Source: Marinobacter sp.
GTDB taxonomy: Bacteria > Pseudomonadota > Gammaproteobacteria > Pseudomonadales > Oleiphilaceae
Assembly: GCA_022565395.1 (NCBI GenBank)
Contig: JAIUMV010000021.1
Coordinates: 1-60,923 of the forward strand
DNA length: 60,923 nt
Direction: 5' to 3'
The translations under genes were made by a program, and so were the position numbers. The first letter of the stretch is position 1. Each line of letters opens with the position of its first letter. The notes under the pieces were generated by a model. It saw only the letters and a program-made list of their open reading frames with translations, made no database searches and was not told where the DNA came from. Below are positions 9,845-19,198 of the stretch, one piece after another.

Positions 9845-10324
9845 GCGGTCAGCGGTTACACCCAGGGCACGCTCCACCTGTTCACCGCTATAACCGCGCT
9901 GACTCAGGAAGCGGGCCTGACGTGCCCGCTCCTGCCAGTCATCCGCCAAGTCCGTCAACCCAAAGCGCCGCTCCCGCAACTGCACTGCCTGCTCAACCCA
10001 GGCGGCGGTATCCAGCGCCCGCACGGCGGACGGCAGTTGTCTGATGCCGCGCTGCTGCAGGTCCGCCAGAATACGCAAAGGGCCATACCCCTGGCCGCGA
10101 CGCTGCTCGGCATAAACCTCAGCAAAACGTTCATCACTCAACCATTGCTCGGCCTCAAACTCATCCAGCACACGGTCAATAACCTCACCAGGCAGGCGAC
10201 GCTGCCTGAGTTTTCGCGCCAACTCAAAGCGGCTGTGTTCCCGCCGGGCCAGCAAACGCATAGCGGTGGTCCTCGCCTGCTCTAACGGGTCAGCTTCTGC
10301 CCCTGGCTGTGAGCGATCCCTCAT
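9839..10324 (-). CDS. recX: Regulatory protein RecX
   Basis: A 161-residue, all-helical, basic protein with three RecX-type repeats: AMRLLARREHSRFEL at the start, FEAEQWLSDERFAEVYAEQR in the middle and ARFLSQRGYSGEQV at the end. RecX binds RecA filaments and usually limits RecA activity. In most gammaproteobacteria it sits directly after recA; here it faces mltF and overlaps its end by 6 bp, with no recA in view, so it must have its own promoter in the 162-bp gap shared with the DUF349 gene. Confidence 0.9.
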   Translation of the reverse strand: MRDRSQPGAEADPLEQARTTAMRLLARREHSRFELARKLRQRRLPGEVIDRVLDEFEAEQWLSDERFAEVYAEQRRGQGYGPLRILADLQQRGIRQLPSAVRALDTAAWVEQAVQLRERRFGLTDLADDWQERARQARFLSQRGYSGEQVERALGVTADRL

Positions 10325-10486
10325 TGCGCGTGCTTCCTCTTTCGGTTTTGGATGGCTAGACTATGGATCCCTTGGCGCAATGGCGTTACCACGCCGGCGA
10401 CCCAGCATTGACGAAGGATACCACTTCGAGGCTGGGCAAAGGCCCCCGGGGAGCCTCTGATCAAGTCCTGCAACAAGGAATCCGTA

Positions 10487-12919
10487 ATGGCTGCGTTTAT
10501 ACAAAAACTGTTCAAATCCCGCAAAGCCGGCTCAGCCCCCACGAACAAGGGTTCGGCACCAGCGCGCGCCGCTACGGTAACGCCTGAGCCGCCACAGACA
10601 CCAGAGCGGGAGCGACAGGCGGCACTTTTGCAGGGCAAGCTGGAGCTCGCGCAATTGGAACAGCTCGCCGTTGAAGGCGCTACCGCAGCCATACGACTGA
10701 CCGCAGCCGAACGAGTTGAGTGTATAGACGCCCTGCAACGTATTGAAAGGGCGACCAAGTCACGGGACAAAGGCGTATACCAGCATGTCCGCAAGCGGTT
10801 GCAGGCCCATAAAACTGCACAAACCGAGTCAATACAAAGGCAGCAGACTATTACCAACCTGCTCCAGCAGGCACAGGATCACGCCCAGACCGAGAACACC
10901 AACCTTTACGAAGCCCGCCTGGAAACCATCCTGAACCAGTGGCAAGCCATCCAGGTAGAGGCAGACACCGATCAAACCACCCTATTCCTGACTGCGATCA
11001 ATAGCTGCAAACAACGCGTGGCGGCTTTCAAGGCACAGGCCCAGGCAGAAGAGGCACTGCGACAGAAGGCCGCCGAGCGCCAGGCGACACTCGCCCTGCT
11101 AGCGGACACCCTGGCAGACCTGCAACAACCATCTGCCGATCGTTGCCTGTCCCTGCCCGCCCTGGATGCATTACAAAAGACACAGGAAAATCGCTGGCTG
11201 GAAGCTACCCGGGATGCTGATGTCGATAAGCAGGAGCAAAAACAGTACCTGCAACAGATGCAGTCACTGCGAAACCTCATTGGCGCCGTGCAGCGCTTTG
11301 ATCAGGCGCGCGGAGAACTGGAAGGGCTGCTGGCAGCCGATGAGCCGGCTGACCTGTCTGCTCTGCGGCGCCTAACCCAGGCCATCGAATGGCCCGGCGC
11401 CTTTCCGCCGCCTGAAGCCCTGATGGCCGCTCGCAGCAAGCTGGGAAGCGCGCGCCAGGAAAAACCTGCGACAGCAACGGACCAAAGTGCGCTGCTGAAC
11501 GCGTTGTCGGCGACCCTGGACAAACTCGAGCAGGCGTTGGAGCAAAAGGCCTTGAAGCCCTCGCGGCAGCTGCACAAGACGGCGCAGCAACGAATGCAAC
11601 AACTTGCCAAACCCCAGGCGCAAAAATTACAGGCGAGAATGCAGCTACTTGGCCGTCAGTTACAGGAGCTGCAAGATTGGCAAGGTTTCGCCACCCGTCC
11701 AAAACAGGAAGCCCTGTGTGAAGCCATGGAGTACCTGGCCGAACAGCATATGGAGCCAGAAGCCAAAGCGGAGCGCATTCAAGAGCTGCAACAGGACTGG
11801 CGCGCCCTTGGCGGTTCAACGGACCAGGAGCTCTGGCAGCGATTCAAAGCAGCGTCAGACCGGGCCTTTGAGCCCTGCAAGGCATACTTTGCCGCACGCG
11901 CAGACCTGAAGAAAGCTAACCTGCACAAACGTGAGGCTATTTGCCGGGAGCTGGACGCCTTCCTGCCGGCACTGCAGGGCGCCAACATGGACTGGAAGGC
12001 AGTGGAAAAGATCCTGCGCACCGCTCGTCAGGAGTGGAAGCAGGCCTGGCCGGTGGACTTCAAAGACAACCGTGAAGTACAGAAACAGTTTGATCAGCTG
12101 ACCGCGAACGTCGAGTCTGCCCTGCTGAACGAGCAGCAACGCAATGAAGCCCTCAAGGCCGAGATTGTCAGTCAGGCAGAGGCTCTGATCAGCCACGACC
12201 CACTGCCAGAGGCCATGAATAGAGCCAAACAACTGCAGAAGCAGTGGCAATCCGTTGGCATTACCCGCCACCGCGAAGACCGCCGCCTGTGGACCGCCTT
12301 CCGCAAAGCCTGCGACACCTTGTTTGCTCGCCGTGATGAGGAAAAGTCGGCAGAGCAAGCCGAGTTCAAGGCGCTTGAAAACAAGGTACAGGGGCTGGTT
12401 GGCGCCAGCATAGCGGCCCGCAAGGACGATCAGGAAGCAACAGCGTTGGCTGAGCACAAAAATGAACTCACCTCATTGCTGCAACAGGCTCTGCCGCAAG
12501 CCTTGCGGAAGCAGGTGGAGCAAGAACTCGCGGCACTTAATGAAAACCTCCAGACCCAGGCCACCCGCCAGCAGCTGGCAGACTGGCTGGCCCATGCCCA
12601 GCGCCGGTCTCAAGGCCCACTTGCTGTTGAAACACTGCCGAACCACTGGCAACACCTGCAGCTGCCGGGTGCCGAACATGCTGATTTCCGGGACCTGGTT
12701 GTCCGGGCGGAAATTATCAGCGGACAGCCCTCACCCGCCGAGGATCAGGAAAGACGCATGGCCATTCAGGTGCAACGACTGGCAGCGGGCATGGGCGGCA
12801 ACACTCTGCCCCCGAGGCAGGAGCTGGAAGCCCTGGTGGCGCACTGGTGCCTGAGCACTGCGGAAACCGCCCCCACGCCCGAATTGGCAGAGCGCTTCTG
12901 TAGCGCCCTGTCGGGTTAA
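10487..12919 (+). CDS. DUF349 domain protein, large coiled-coil
   Basis: An 810-residue protein that is nearly all helix, very rich in Gln, Ala, Glu and Arg, with long predicted coiled-coil stretches and no signal peptide or membrane segment. DUF349 motifs recur, for example LWQRFKAASDRAFEPC near residue 448 and LWTAFRKACDTLFARRDEE near 601, where a W/F-rich helix precedes a charged one. A Lys/Arg/Pro-rich N-terminal tail (1-40) could touch nucleic acid. No enzyme motif is visible. Bacterial members of the family have no firmly known job. It is alone on its strand, between recX and the ComFB-like gene. Confidence 0.85.
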   Translation: MAAFIQKLFKSRKAGSAPTNKGSAPARAATVTPEPPQTPERERQAALLQGKLELAQLEQLAVEGATAAIRLTAAERVECIDALQRIERATKSRDKGVYQHVRKRLQAHKTAQTESIQRQQTITNLLQQAQDHAQTENTNLYEARLETILNQWQAIQVEADTDQTTLFLTAINSCKQRVAAFKAQAQAEEALRQKAAERQATLALLADTLADLQQPSADRCLSLPALDALQKTQENRWLEATRDADVDKQEQKQYLQQMQSLRNLIGAVQRFDQARGELEGLLAADEPADLSALRRLTQAIEWPGAFPPPEALMAARSKLGSARQEKPATATDQSALLNALSATLDKLEQALEQKALKPSRQLHKTAQQRMQQLAKPQAQKLQARMQLLGRQLQELQDWQGFATRPKQEALCEAMEYLAEQHMEPEAKAERIQELQQDWRALGGSTDQELWQRFKAASDRAFEPCKAYFAARADLKKANLHKREAICRELDAFLPALQGANMDWKAVEKILRTARQEWKQAWPVDFKDNREVQKQFDQLTANVESALLNEQQRNEALKAEIVSQAEALISHDPLPEAMNRAKQLQKQWQSVGITRHREDRRLWTAFRKACDTLFARRDEEKSAEQAEFKALENKVQGLVGASIAARKDDQEATALAEHKNELTSLLQQALPQALRKQVEQELAALNENLQTQATRQQLADWLAHAQRRSQGPLAVETLPNHWQHLQLPGAEHADFRDLVVRAEIISGQPSPAEDQERRMAIQVQRLAAGMGGNTLPPRQELEALVAHWCLSTAETAPTPELAERFCSALSG

Positions 12920-12926
12920 GACAGGG

Positions 12927-13193
12927 CTACATGTCCCGCCGGTGGGCCTGGACAAACTCCCGGGCCCCGGCGACCGCCTCTTCCACCGCTTTAAGCATTT
13001 GCTGGTACTCTGGATCAGCCATGTAAAACATCAGGTCTACCGAGTGCCGGTAATAGCGGGTGGGCAAGCGGTTCAGCGCGACACACATGACATCCACCAG
13101 AAAATCCTGGCCGTCCCCTGGGTCACGGGTTTTCTCGACAGCTTCAACCACCAAATGCTCGTAAAAGTTATCAATGGCATCCAGCAACGACAT
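12927..13193 (-). CDS. ComFB-like (late competence) family protein
   Basis: An 88-residue protein with the ComFB pattern: an NFYEHLVVEAV helix, then D-FLVDVMCVALNRLPTRYYRH, with conserved NRLPTRY. The family is named from a B. subtilis competence operon, but in gammaproteobacteria it occurs as stand-alone genes; in some other bacteria relatives bind cyclic dinucleotides. The ATG at 13193 has AGGAG 8 nt upstream and is preferred to the in-frame ATG 42 bp earlier. It converges with the DUF349 gene (7 bp gap). The 238 bp between it and the thiolase gene shows no clear gene. Confidence 0.8.
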   Translation of the reverse strand: MSLLDAIDNFYEHLVVEAVEKTRDPGDGQDFLVDVMCVALNRLPTRYYRHSVDLMFYMADPEYQQMLKAVEEAVAGAREFVQAHRRDM

Positions 13194-13431
13194 GGCGCGT
13201 CTCCTGTACTGAGCTCCGATCATGTTCGGGTTCATCTACCATCATAGTGGCAAATTCAGCCAGCCGCTGAGCAAATTCGCCAATCCAATTGGTAACCCAC
13301 GCCATTACCCCTGCAGACTCTGGCACGCTATGGTTACTGCCGCAGCGAGCAACCGGATACATCCTGGCCGTATACCGGCTGGACGCCTATGCTCCTACCC
13401 ATCCCCACACCAACAAGACTGAGGGACAGCC

Positions 13432-14640
13432 ATGACCAACGAGGCCTATATTTTTGACGCCGTCCGCACACCCCGAGGCCGGGGCAAGAAAGACGGCTCC
13501 CTGCACAGCGTCAAACCCATCACCCTGCTCACCACTTTGCTGGACGCTCTGCAGCGCCGTAACAACCTGGACACCTCACAGGTCGACGACATAGTCATGG
13601 GCTGTGTCACCGCAGTTGGTGACCAGGGGGCTGACATCGCCAAAACCGCGGCACTGGCCGCAGACTGGGCAGATACCGTTGCCGGGGTCACCCTCAACCG
13701 TTTCTGCGCATCCGGACTGGAAGCGGTAAACATGGCAGCCATGAAGGTCCGTTCCGGCTGGGAAGATCTGGTGGTCGCCGGCGGCGTGGAATCCATGTCT
13801 CGCGTACCCATGGGTTCCGATGGCGGTGCCTGGGCCATGGACCCGGCAACCAATCTGCACACAGGCTTTATGCCCCAGGGTATCGGCGCTGACCTGATCG
13901 CCACTATCGATGGCTTCAGCCGGGAAGATGTTGACCGCTTTGCCGTCAACTCTCAGCTCAAAGCGGCGGCGGCGCGGGACAACGGCTATTTCGACCGTTC
14001 TATCGTGCCCGTTACCGACCAGAATGGCGTGGTCATTCTGGAGCGTGACGAATTCATCCGCCCGGACACCACCCTGGAGTCCCTCGCCGGCCTGAGGCCT
14101 TCGTTCCAGATGATGGGGGAGATGGGCTTTGACGGCGTAGCCCGTGAGAAGTATCACTACGTAGAGAAAATCAACCACGTGCACCACGCCGGTAACTCCT
14201 CCGGTATTGTGGACGGCGCAACTGCACTGCTGATCGGTAGCGAAGCCAAGGGCAAAGCCCTGGGACTCAAGCCCCGTGCCCGCATTGTCGCCACAGCCGT
14301 CACCAGCACGGACCCCACCATCATGCTCACCGGCCCGGCACCCGCTGCCCGCAAGGCGCTGGAGAAAGCGGGCATGACCGCTGATCAGATCGACCTGTAT
14401 GAAGTGAACGAAGCCTTCGCTTCCGTCGTCATGCGTTTCCAGCGCGAGCTGAATGTTCCGGATGAGAAGGTCAACGTGAACGGTGGCTCTATCGCCATGG
14501 GGCACCCACTGGGTGCGACCGGTGCCATTATCCTCGGCACCTTGCTGGATGAACTTGAACGCCGCGAGCTGCGTTACGGCCTGGCCACCCTCTGTGTCGG
14601 GGGCGGTATGGGTATCGCCACCATCATCGAACGCTGCTGA
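13432..14640 (+). CDS. Acetyl-CoA C-acyltransferase (thiolase, FadA-like)
   Basis: A 402-residue thiolase. The nucleophile is Cys92 in [10 protein letters not shown]; the second pair of catalytic elements is [13 protein letters not shown] and C-VGGGMG near the C-terminus. It cleaves 3-ketoacyl-CoA in beta-oxidation, or condenses acetyl-CoA in the reverse direction. A good ribosome site (GAGGG) precedes the ATG. It is followed 32 bp later by a FadB-like gene, so this is a fadA-fadB order, reversed from the E. coli fadBA operon and typical of the secondary fad operons of hydrocarbon and lipid degraders. The exact chain-length range cannot be read from sequence. Confidence 0.93.
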   Translation: MTNEAYIFDAVRTPRGRGKKDGSLHSVKPITLLTTLLDALQRRNNLDTSQVDDIVMGCVTAVGDQGADIAKTAALAADWADTVAGVTLNRFCASGLEAVNMAAMKVRSGWEDLVVAGGVESMSRVPMGSDGGAWAMDPATNLHTGFMPQGIGADLIATIDGFSREDVDRFAVNSQLKAAAARDNGYFDRSIVPVTDQNGVVILERDEFIRPDTTLESLAGLRPSFQMMGEMGFDGVAREKYHYVEKINHVHHAGNSSGIVDGATALLIGSEAKGKALGLKPRARIVATAVTSTDPTIMLTGPAPAARKALEKAGMTADQIDLYEVNEAFASVVMRFQRELNVPDEKVNVNGGSIAMGHPLGATGAIILGTLLDELERRELRYGLATLCVGGGMGIATIIERC

Positions 14641-14672
14641 ACCCGGCCCACCAATCCAGAGGAGAATGATTC

Positions 14673-16823
14673 ATGAGTGCCATTCAATACGACATCGACA
14701 GTCAGAACATCCTGACCCTTACCATTGATATGCCGGGCCAGTCCGCCAATACGATGAACGGCGCTTTCCGGGAAGCGCTAACGGATACCGTCACCCGTGT
14801 GCGTGCGGATCTGGACAAGATCAAAGGCATCATCATCGCCTCCGGCAAGAAGACGTTTTTTGCCGGTGGTGATCTGAACGAACTGTTCAAGGTCACCCGT
14901 GAGCACGCGGCTGAATTCTCAACCATGGTCAACGGTCTGAAAGCAGAAATGCGTGCCCTGGAGACCTGTGGCAAGCCCGTCGTGGCGGCCATCAATGGCA
15001 CCGCACTGGGCGGCGGCCTGGAAATCTGCCTGGCCTGTCATCATCGGGTTGCCCTTGATGACGACAGCATCCAGCTCGGCCTGCCGGAAGTCACCCTCGG
15101 CCTGCTACCGGGCGGCGGCGGCACCCAGCGTCTGCCCCGCATGATTGGCCTGGAAGCCGCCTTCCCCTTCCTTATGGAAGGCAAGAAGGTGAACCCCAAG
15201 GACGCCTTGAAAGCAGGTATTATCAATGAACTGGCCAGTGACCGCGACGACATGATGGCCAAGGCTCGTGCCTTCATCGAAGCCAACCCCAAGTGCCAGC
15301 AGCCCTGGGACCAAAAAGGCTTCAAACTGCCTGGCGGCGCCCCTCATCACCCCGCCATGGCACAGAAACTGGCCATCGCGCCCGCCATCCTGCGGGGCAA
15401 AACCAAAGGTTGCTATCCGGCGCCAGAAGCCATCCTCTCCGCCGCGGTGGAAGGTGCCCAGGTGGACTTCGACAACGGCAGCCTGATTGAAACCCGTTAC
15501 TTTACTGAGCTGACCATCGGTAATGTGGCAAAAAACATGATCGGCACCTTCTGGTTCCAGCTCAACGCCATCAAGGCGGGCGAAAGCCGCCCGGACGGCG
15601 TGGCCAAGGAAACCTTCAAGAAAGTGGGTGTCCTCGGTGCGGGTATGATGGGTGCGGGTATCGCCTACTCTACCGCGGTCCGTGGTATTGAGGTCGTGCT
15701 TAAAGACGTGTCGCTGGAAAACGCCGAGAAAGGCAAACACTACTCTGAAAAACTGCTGGCCAAGAAAGTCAGCCGCAAGCGCATGACCGAGGAAGAGAAA
15801 AACGCCATTCTCGCGCGTATCAAGGCAACTGATAGCGCCGACGACCTGGCGGGTTGTGATCTGATCATCGAAGCGGTGTTTGAAGACAGCAATCTGAAGG
15901 CCAAGGTAACGCAGGAGTCAGAGCCCAAACTGGTTGCCAACGGCATATACGCATCCAACACCTCCACCATTCCCATTACCCAGCTGGCGGAGGCCTCTGC
16001 CAAGCCTGAGAACTTTATCGGCCTGCACTTCTTCTCCCCGGTGGACAAAATGCAGCTGGTAGAAATCATCGTCGGTGAAAAAACGTCAGATGAAACCCTG
16101 GCGCGTTCCTTCGACTATGTGCAGCAGATCGGCAAGATCCCCATTGTGGTAAACGATAGCCGTGGCTTCTTCACCTCCCGGGTGTTTGGTACCTTCGTAA
16201 ATGAAGGCATCTGCATGCTGGCCGAAGGTATCCACCCAGCCAGCATTGAAAATGCCGGGCTGCTGGCGGGCATGCCCGTTGGGCCTCTGGCTATTTCGGA
16301 TGAGGTAAGCCTGACTCTGATGCAGCATATCCGCGACCAAAGCAAACGGGATACAGAAGCGGCAGGCGGCAGCTGGCAGGCCCACCCGGCGGAAGCTGTC
16401 ATTGATCGCATGGTTAAGGAGCTCAATCGCAAGGGTAAAGCCGCAGGCGCCGGATTCTACGAGTACCCGGCCAACGGCAAGAAGTTCCTCTGGCCGGAGC
16501 TGGCCAGTCTGTTCAGCACCGACCGGGACGCCTCCGCAGTGAAGCTGCAGGATCTCAAGGACCGCATCCTGTTCATCCAGGCCATCGAGACCGTGCGCTG
16601 TCTCGAGGAAGATGTTCTACGCACCGTGGAAGACGCCAATATCGGCAGTGTCTTCGGTATCGGTTTTGCACCCTGGGCCGGAGGTGCCGTCCAGTTCATC
16701 AATCAGTACGGCGTGCGACGCTTTGCCGAACGCGCCAGGGAACTGGCCGGGCAGTATGGCGAACGGTTCACGCCGCCAGCGCTACTGCTGGAAAAAGCAG
16801 AAACCAACACGCCCTTCGCGTGA
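14673..16823 (+). CDS. Bifunctional enoyl-CoA hydratase / 3-hydroxyacyl-CoA dehydrogenase (FadB/FadJ-like)
   Basis: A 716-residue beta-oxidation multienzyme. The N-terminal crotonase domain (about 1-200) has the oxyanion segment KKTFFAGGDLNEL and the two acid residues in LPEVTLGLLPGGGGTQRLP. The NAD-binding dehydrogenase follows from residue 317 (VGVLGAGMMGAGIAY), with the HFFSPVDKMQLVEI motif holding the catalytic His, then two C-terminal dehydrogenase domains. AGGAGA sits 8 nt before the ATG. It forms an operon with the thiolase upstream and is closed by a strong terminator 5 bp after its stop codon. Confidence 0.95.
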   Translation: MSAIQYDIDSQNILTLTIDMPGQSANTMNGAFREALTDTVTRVRADLDKIKGIIIASGKKTFFAGGDLNELFKVTREHAAEFSTMVNGLKAEMRALETCGKPVVAAINGTALGGGLEICLACHHRVALDDDSIQLGLPEVTLGLLPGGGGTQRLPRMIGLEAAFPFLMEGKKVNPKDALKAGIINELASDRDDMMAKARAFIEANPKCQQPWDQKGFKLPGGAPHHPAMAQKLAIAPAILRGKTKGCYPAPEAILSAAVEGAQVDFDNGSLIETRYFTELTIGNVAKNMIGTFWFQLNAIKAGESRPDGVAKETFKKVGVLGAGMMGAGIAYSTAVRGIEVVLKDVSLENAEKGKHYSEKLLAKKVSRKRMTEEEKNAILARIKATDSADDLAGCDLIIEAVFEDSNLKAKVTQESEPKLVANGIYASNTSTIPITQLAEASAKPENFIGLHFFSPVDKMQLVEIIVGEKTSDETLARSFDYVQQIGKIPIVVNDSRGFFTSRVFGTFVNEGICMLAEGIHPASIENAGLLAGMPVGPLAISDEVSLTLMQHIRDQSKRDTEAAGGSWQAHPAEAVIDRMVKELNRKGKAAGAGFYEYPANGKKFLWPELASLFSTDRDASAVKLQDLKDRILFIQAIETVRCLEEDVLRTVEDANIGSVFGIGFAPWAGGAVQFINQYGVRRFAERARELAGQYGERFTPPALLLEKAETNTPFA

Positions 16824-16827
16824 CAGC

Positions 16828-16855
16828 AAAAGGCCCGGCACCCGCCGGGCCTTTT
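16828..16855 (+). terminator. Terminator of the thiolase/FadB-like operon
   Basis: A 12-bp perfect stem (AAAAGGCCCGGC, 16828-16839, with GCCGGGCCTTTT, 16844-16855) and a 4-nt ACCC loop, ending in four T's, directly behind the stop codon. Confidence 0.9.
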
Positions 16856-16986
16856 CAGTTATACGGAAACCTGTTGGTTGATTCATGTACATATTGTCAC
16901 ACGCCTTAGCGGACCTGCTCTGGTAACGCTTGACCGCCTTGCCTACAATGAAGAATCAGAGCCACTGTTAACAAGATTGGTAGCGC

Positions 16987-19161
16987 ATGACCAAAGCACT
17001 TTCCCACCGGCAAGCACAAGGTTCATTGACCCGCACCCTGGCGGAAGCCCTCCGCAGGCATGGCCGCGCCCTTGCCCTAAGTCTGCTGGTGGTACCTGTT
17101 GCCCTGCATGCGGCGGCCGAGCCCGTCACCTACCAGCCTGTAGCCCCTACCATTGACCAGGCGCGGGCAAACATTCTGATTGCCCGGCAGCTGCAGTTTA
17201 CCCACTTCCGCAATCAGAAAATCGACGCATCCCTGTCCGAACAAGTGTTCGATGCTTATCTGGACAGCCTGGACAGCCAGCGGGTCTACCTGACCCAACA
17301 AGACGTGGACCGTTTCAACCAGTGGCGCACACGGCTGGACGCGGCTCTGAAAACCGGCCAGCTCCAGCCCGGTTTTGAAATGTTCAATACGGTCCAGCAA
17401 CGTATTATCGAACGACTGGATTTTGCGCTGGCACTGCTCAACGATGGTCTTGATCAGTTTGACTTTGACAGCAACGAAACGCTGGAACTGGACCGTTCCA
17501 AGTCCCCCTGGGAAGCGGATCAGGACGCGCTGGACACCCTGTGGCGCAAGCGCATTAAGAACGCCGTGCTCGGCCTGCGCCTGAATGGTCGCTCCGATGA
17601 AGAAATTCTGGACACCCTGACCCGCCGCTATGACAGCCAGCGTAAACGCGCCAGCCAGATGCGCAGTGAGGACGCCTTCCAGGCCTACATGAATGCCTTC
17701 GCCGGCACCTGGGACCCGCACACCGCCTATTTTTCACCCCGCACGTCAGAAAACTTCAACATCAATATGAGCCTCTCACTGGAGGGGATTGGTGCTGTTC
17801 TCCAGTCTGACAACGATTATACCAAGGTTGTCCGCCTGGTGCCCGGCGGGCCAGCCTCCAAGCAGGGCCAGTTACAGCCTGCGGACCGGATAGTGGGTGT
17901 CGGCCAGCAGGATAAAGACATCATTAATGTCGTGGGCTGGCGACTGGACGAAGTGGTAGACCTGATCCGTGGCCCACGTGGTTCGACGGTCACGCTGGAA
18001 GTTATCCCTGCTAGCGCCAGTGACGAGACCGTCACCCGCACTATTGATATCCGCCGCGAACAGGTGCGACTTGAGGAGCAGTCCGCCCGCAGCCATATCA
18101 TTGATCTGGAGCGGGATGAGCAAAGCTTCCGTATTGGCGTCATCGATATCCCCACTTTTTATGCGGACTTCAAAGCTATGCAGTCCGGCGACCCCAACTA
18201 CAAAAGTACCACCCGTGACGTACGCCGGCTGATCAACGAGCTCAAGCAGGAGGGCATTGACGGTCTGGTGGTGGATCTGCGAAACAACGGCGGCGGTGCT
18301 CTGCACGAAGCCAACGATCTGGTCGGCCTGTTCATCGAGGAAGGCCCCACGGTTCAGATCCGCAACTCTGACAACGATGTTCAGGTCCTTATCGATCAGG
18401 ACCCGTCGGTAGTCTACGACGGCCCGTTGGTGGTGCTGGTAAACCGCATGAGCGCCTCCGCATCCGAAATCTTTGCCGGCGCCATTCAGGACTACGGTCG
18501 CGGCCTGGTGGTAGGTTCGCAGACCTTTGGCAAGGGCACGGTGCAGGCCGTGCGCCCACTGAACCATGGGCAGCTGAAAATCACCCAGTCCAAGTTCTAT
18601 CGGGTGTCCGGTGGCTCCACCCAGCACAAAGGCGTGATTCCCGACATTTACATCCCGTCCCGGGTAGACAAAACCCGTATTGGCGAAGATGCACTGGATG
18701 GGGCCCTGCCCTGGGACCAGATTGCAGCCGTACCCCACAAACGCTACTTCGATTTCAGCGGCATTCTCGACTCACTGCGCGAGCAGCATCAGTCACGCTT
18801 CGACACCACGCCGGAGTTCCAGTTGCTGCAAAAAGAAATCGACCTGCTGCAAGAGCAACGGGGCCGGACTAATATCAGCCTGAACTTTGCCCAACGTCAG
18901 GCGGAACAGCAGGCACTTGAGCAGCGCCAGCTCACCATTGCCAATGCCCGCCGGAAACTGGCTGGTGACGAGCCCTTTGCCTCACTGTCAGAACTTGAAG
19001 CGCATCAAACCGCGCAGGCCGCTGACCCTGAGCGTGACAGTGAAATGGACTTTATCGTTCGCGAAGGCGGATACATCATGTCCGACATGCTCAGCCTTGA
19101 CCGCCGCCTCGCCACCATTGTCGGTGCCAAACAGTATACCGCCCAGGCCCCCTTGCCCTGA
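16987..19161 (+). CDS. prc: C-terminal (tail-specific) processing protease
   Basis: A periplasmic S41 serine protease of 724 residues that removes or degrades proteins from their C-termini and in related species controls cell-wall endopeptidases. After a signal peptide (hydrophobic stretch about residues 28-43) it has the Prc N-terminal domain, a PDZ domain (about 268-335), the protease core with Ser in NRMSASASE (near residue 490) and the general-base Lys in SQTFGKGTVQ (near 515), and the C-terminal DUF3340-type region. Length suits the gammaproteobacterial long form. An HTH-like gene starts 37 bp downstream on the same strand. Confidence 0.95.
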   Translation: MTKALSHRQAQGSLTRTLAEALRRHGRALALSLLVVPVALHAAAEPVTYQPVAPTIDQARANILIARQLQFTHFRNQKIDASLSEQVFDAYLDSLDSQRVYLTQQDVDRFNQWRTRLDAALKTGQLQPGFEMFNTVQQRIIERLDFALALLNDGLDQFDFDSNETLELDRSKSPWEADQDALDTLWRKRIKNAVLGLRLNGRSDEEILDTLTRRYDSQRKRASQMRSEDAFQAYMNAFAGTWDPHTAYFSPRTSENFNINMSLSLEGIGAVLQSDNDYTKVVRLVPGGPASKQGQLQPADRIVGVGQQDKDIINVVGWRLDEVVDLIRGPRGSTVTLEVIPASASDETVTRTIDIRREQVRLEEQSARSHIIDLERDEQSFRIGVIDIPTFYADFKAMQSGDPNYKSTTRDVRRLINELKQEGIDGLVVDLRNNGGGALHEANDLVGLFIEEGPTVQIRNSDNDVQVLIDQDPSVVYDGPLVVLVNRMSASASEIFAGAIQDYGRGLVVGSQTFGKGTVQAVRPLNHGQLKITQSKFYRVSGGSTQHKGVIPDIYIPSRVDKTRIGEDALDGALPWDQIAAVPHKRYFDFSGILDSLREQHQSRFDTTPEFQLLQKEIDLLQEQRGRTNISLNFAQRQAEQQALEQRQLTIANARRKLAGDEPFASLSELEAHQTAQAADPERDSEMDFIVREGGYIMSDMLSLDRRLATIVGAKQYTAQAPLP

Positions 19162-19198
19162 GGGGGCGTTACTTCTCTCACCTTACTGCGAGCGCCCC

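Noticed and set aside
13576-14505. Long open frame (over 300 codons) opposite the thiolase
   Set aside because: It is the complement of a strongly coding, motif-complete gene, with composition typical of an antisense shadow.
17872-18738. Long open frame opposite prc
   Set aside because: No family resemblance or ribosome site; the sense strand encodes the PDZ and protease domains.
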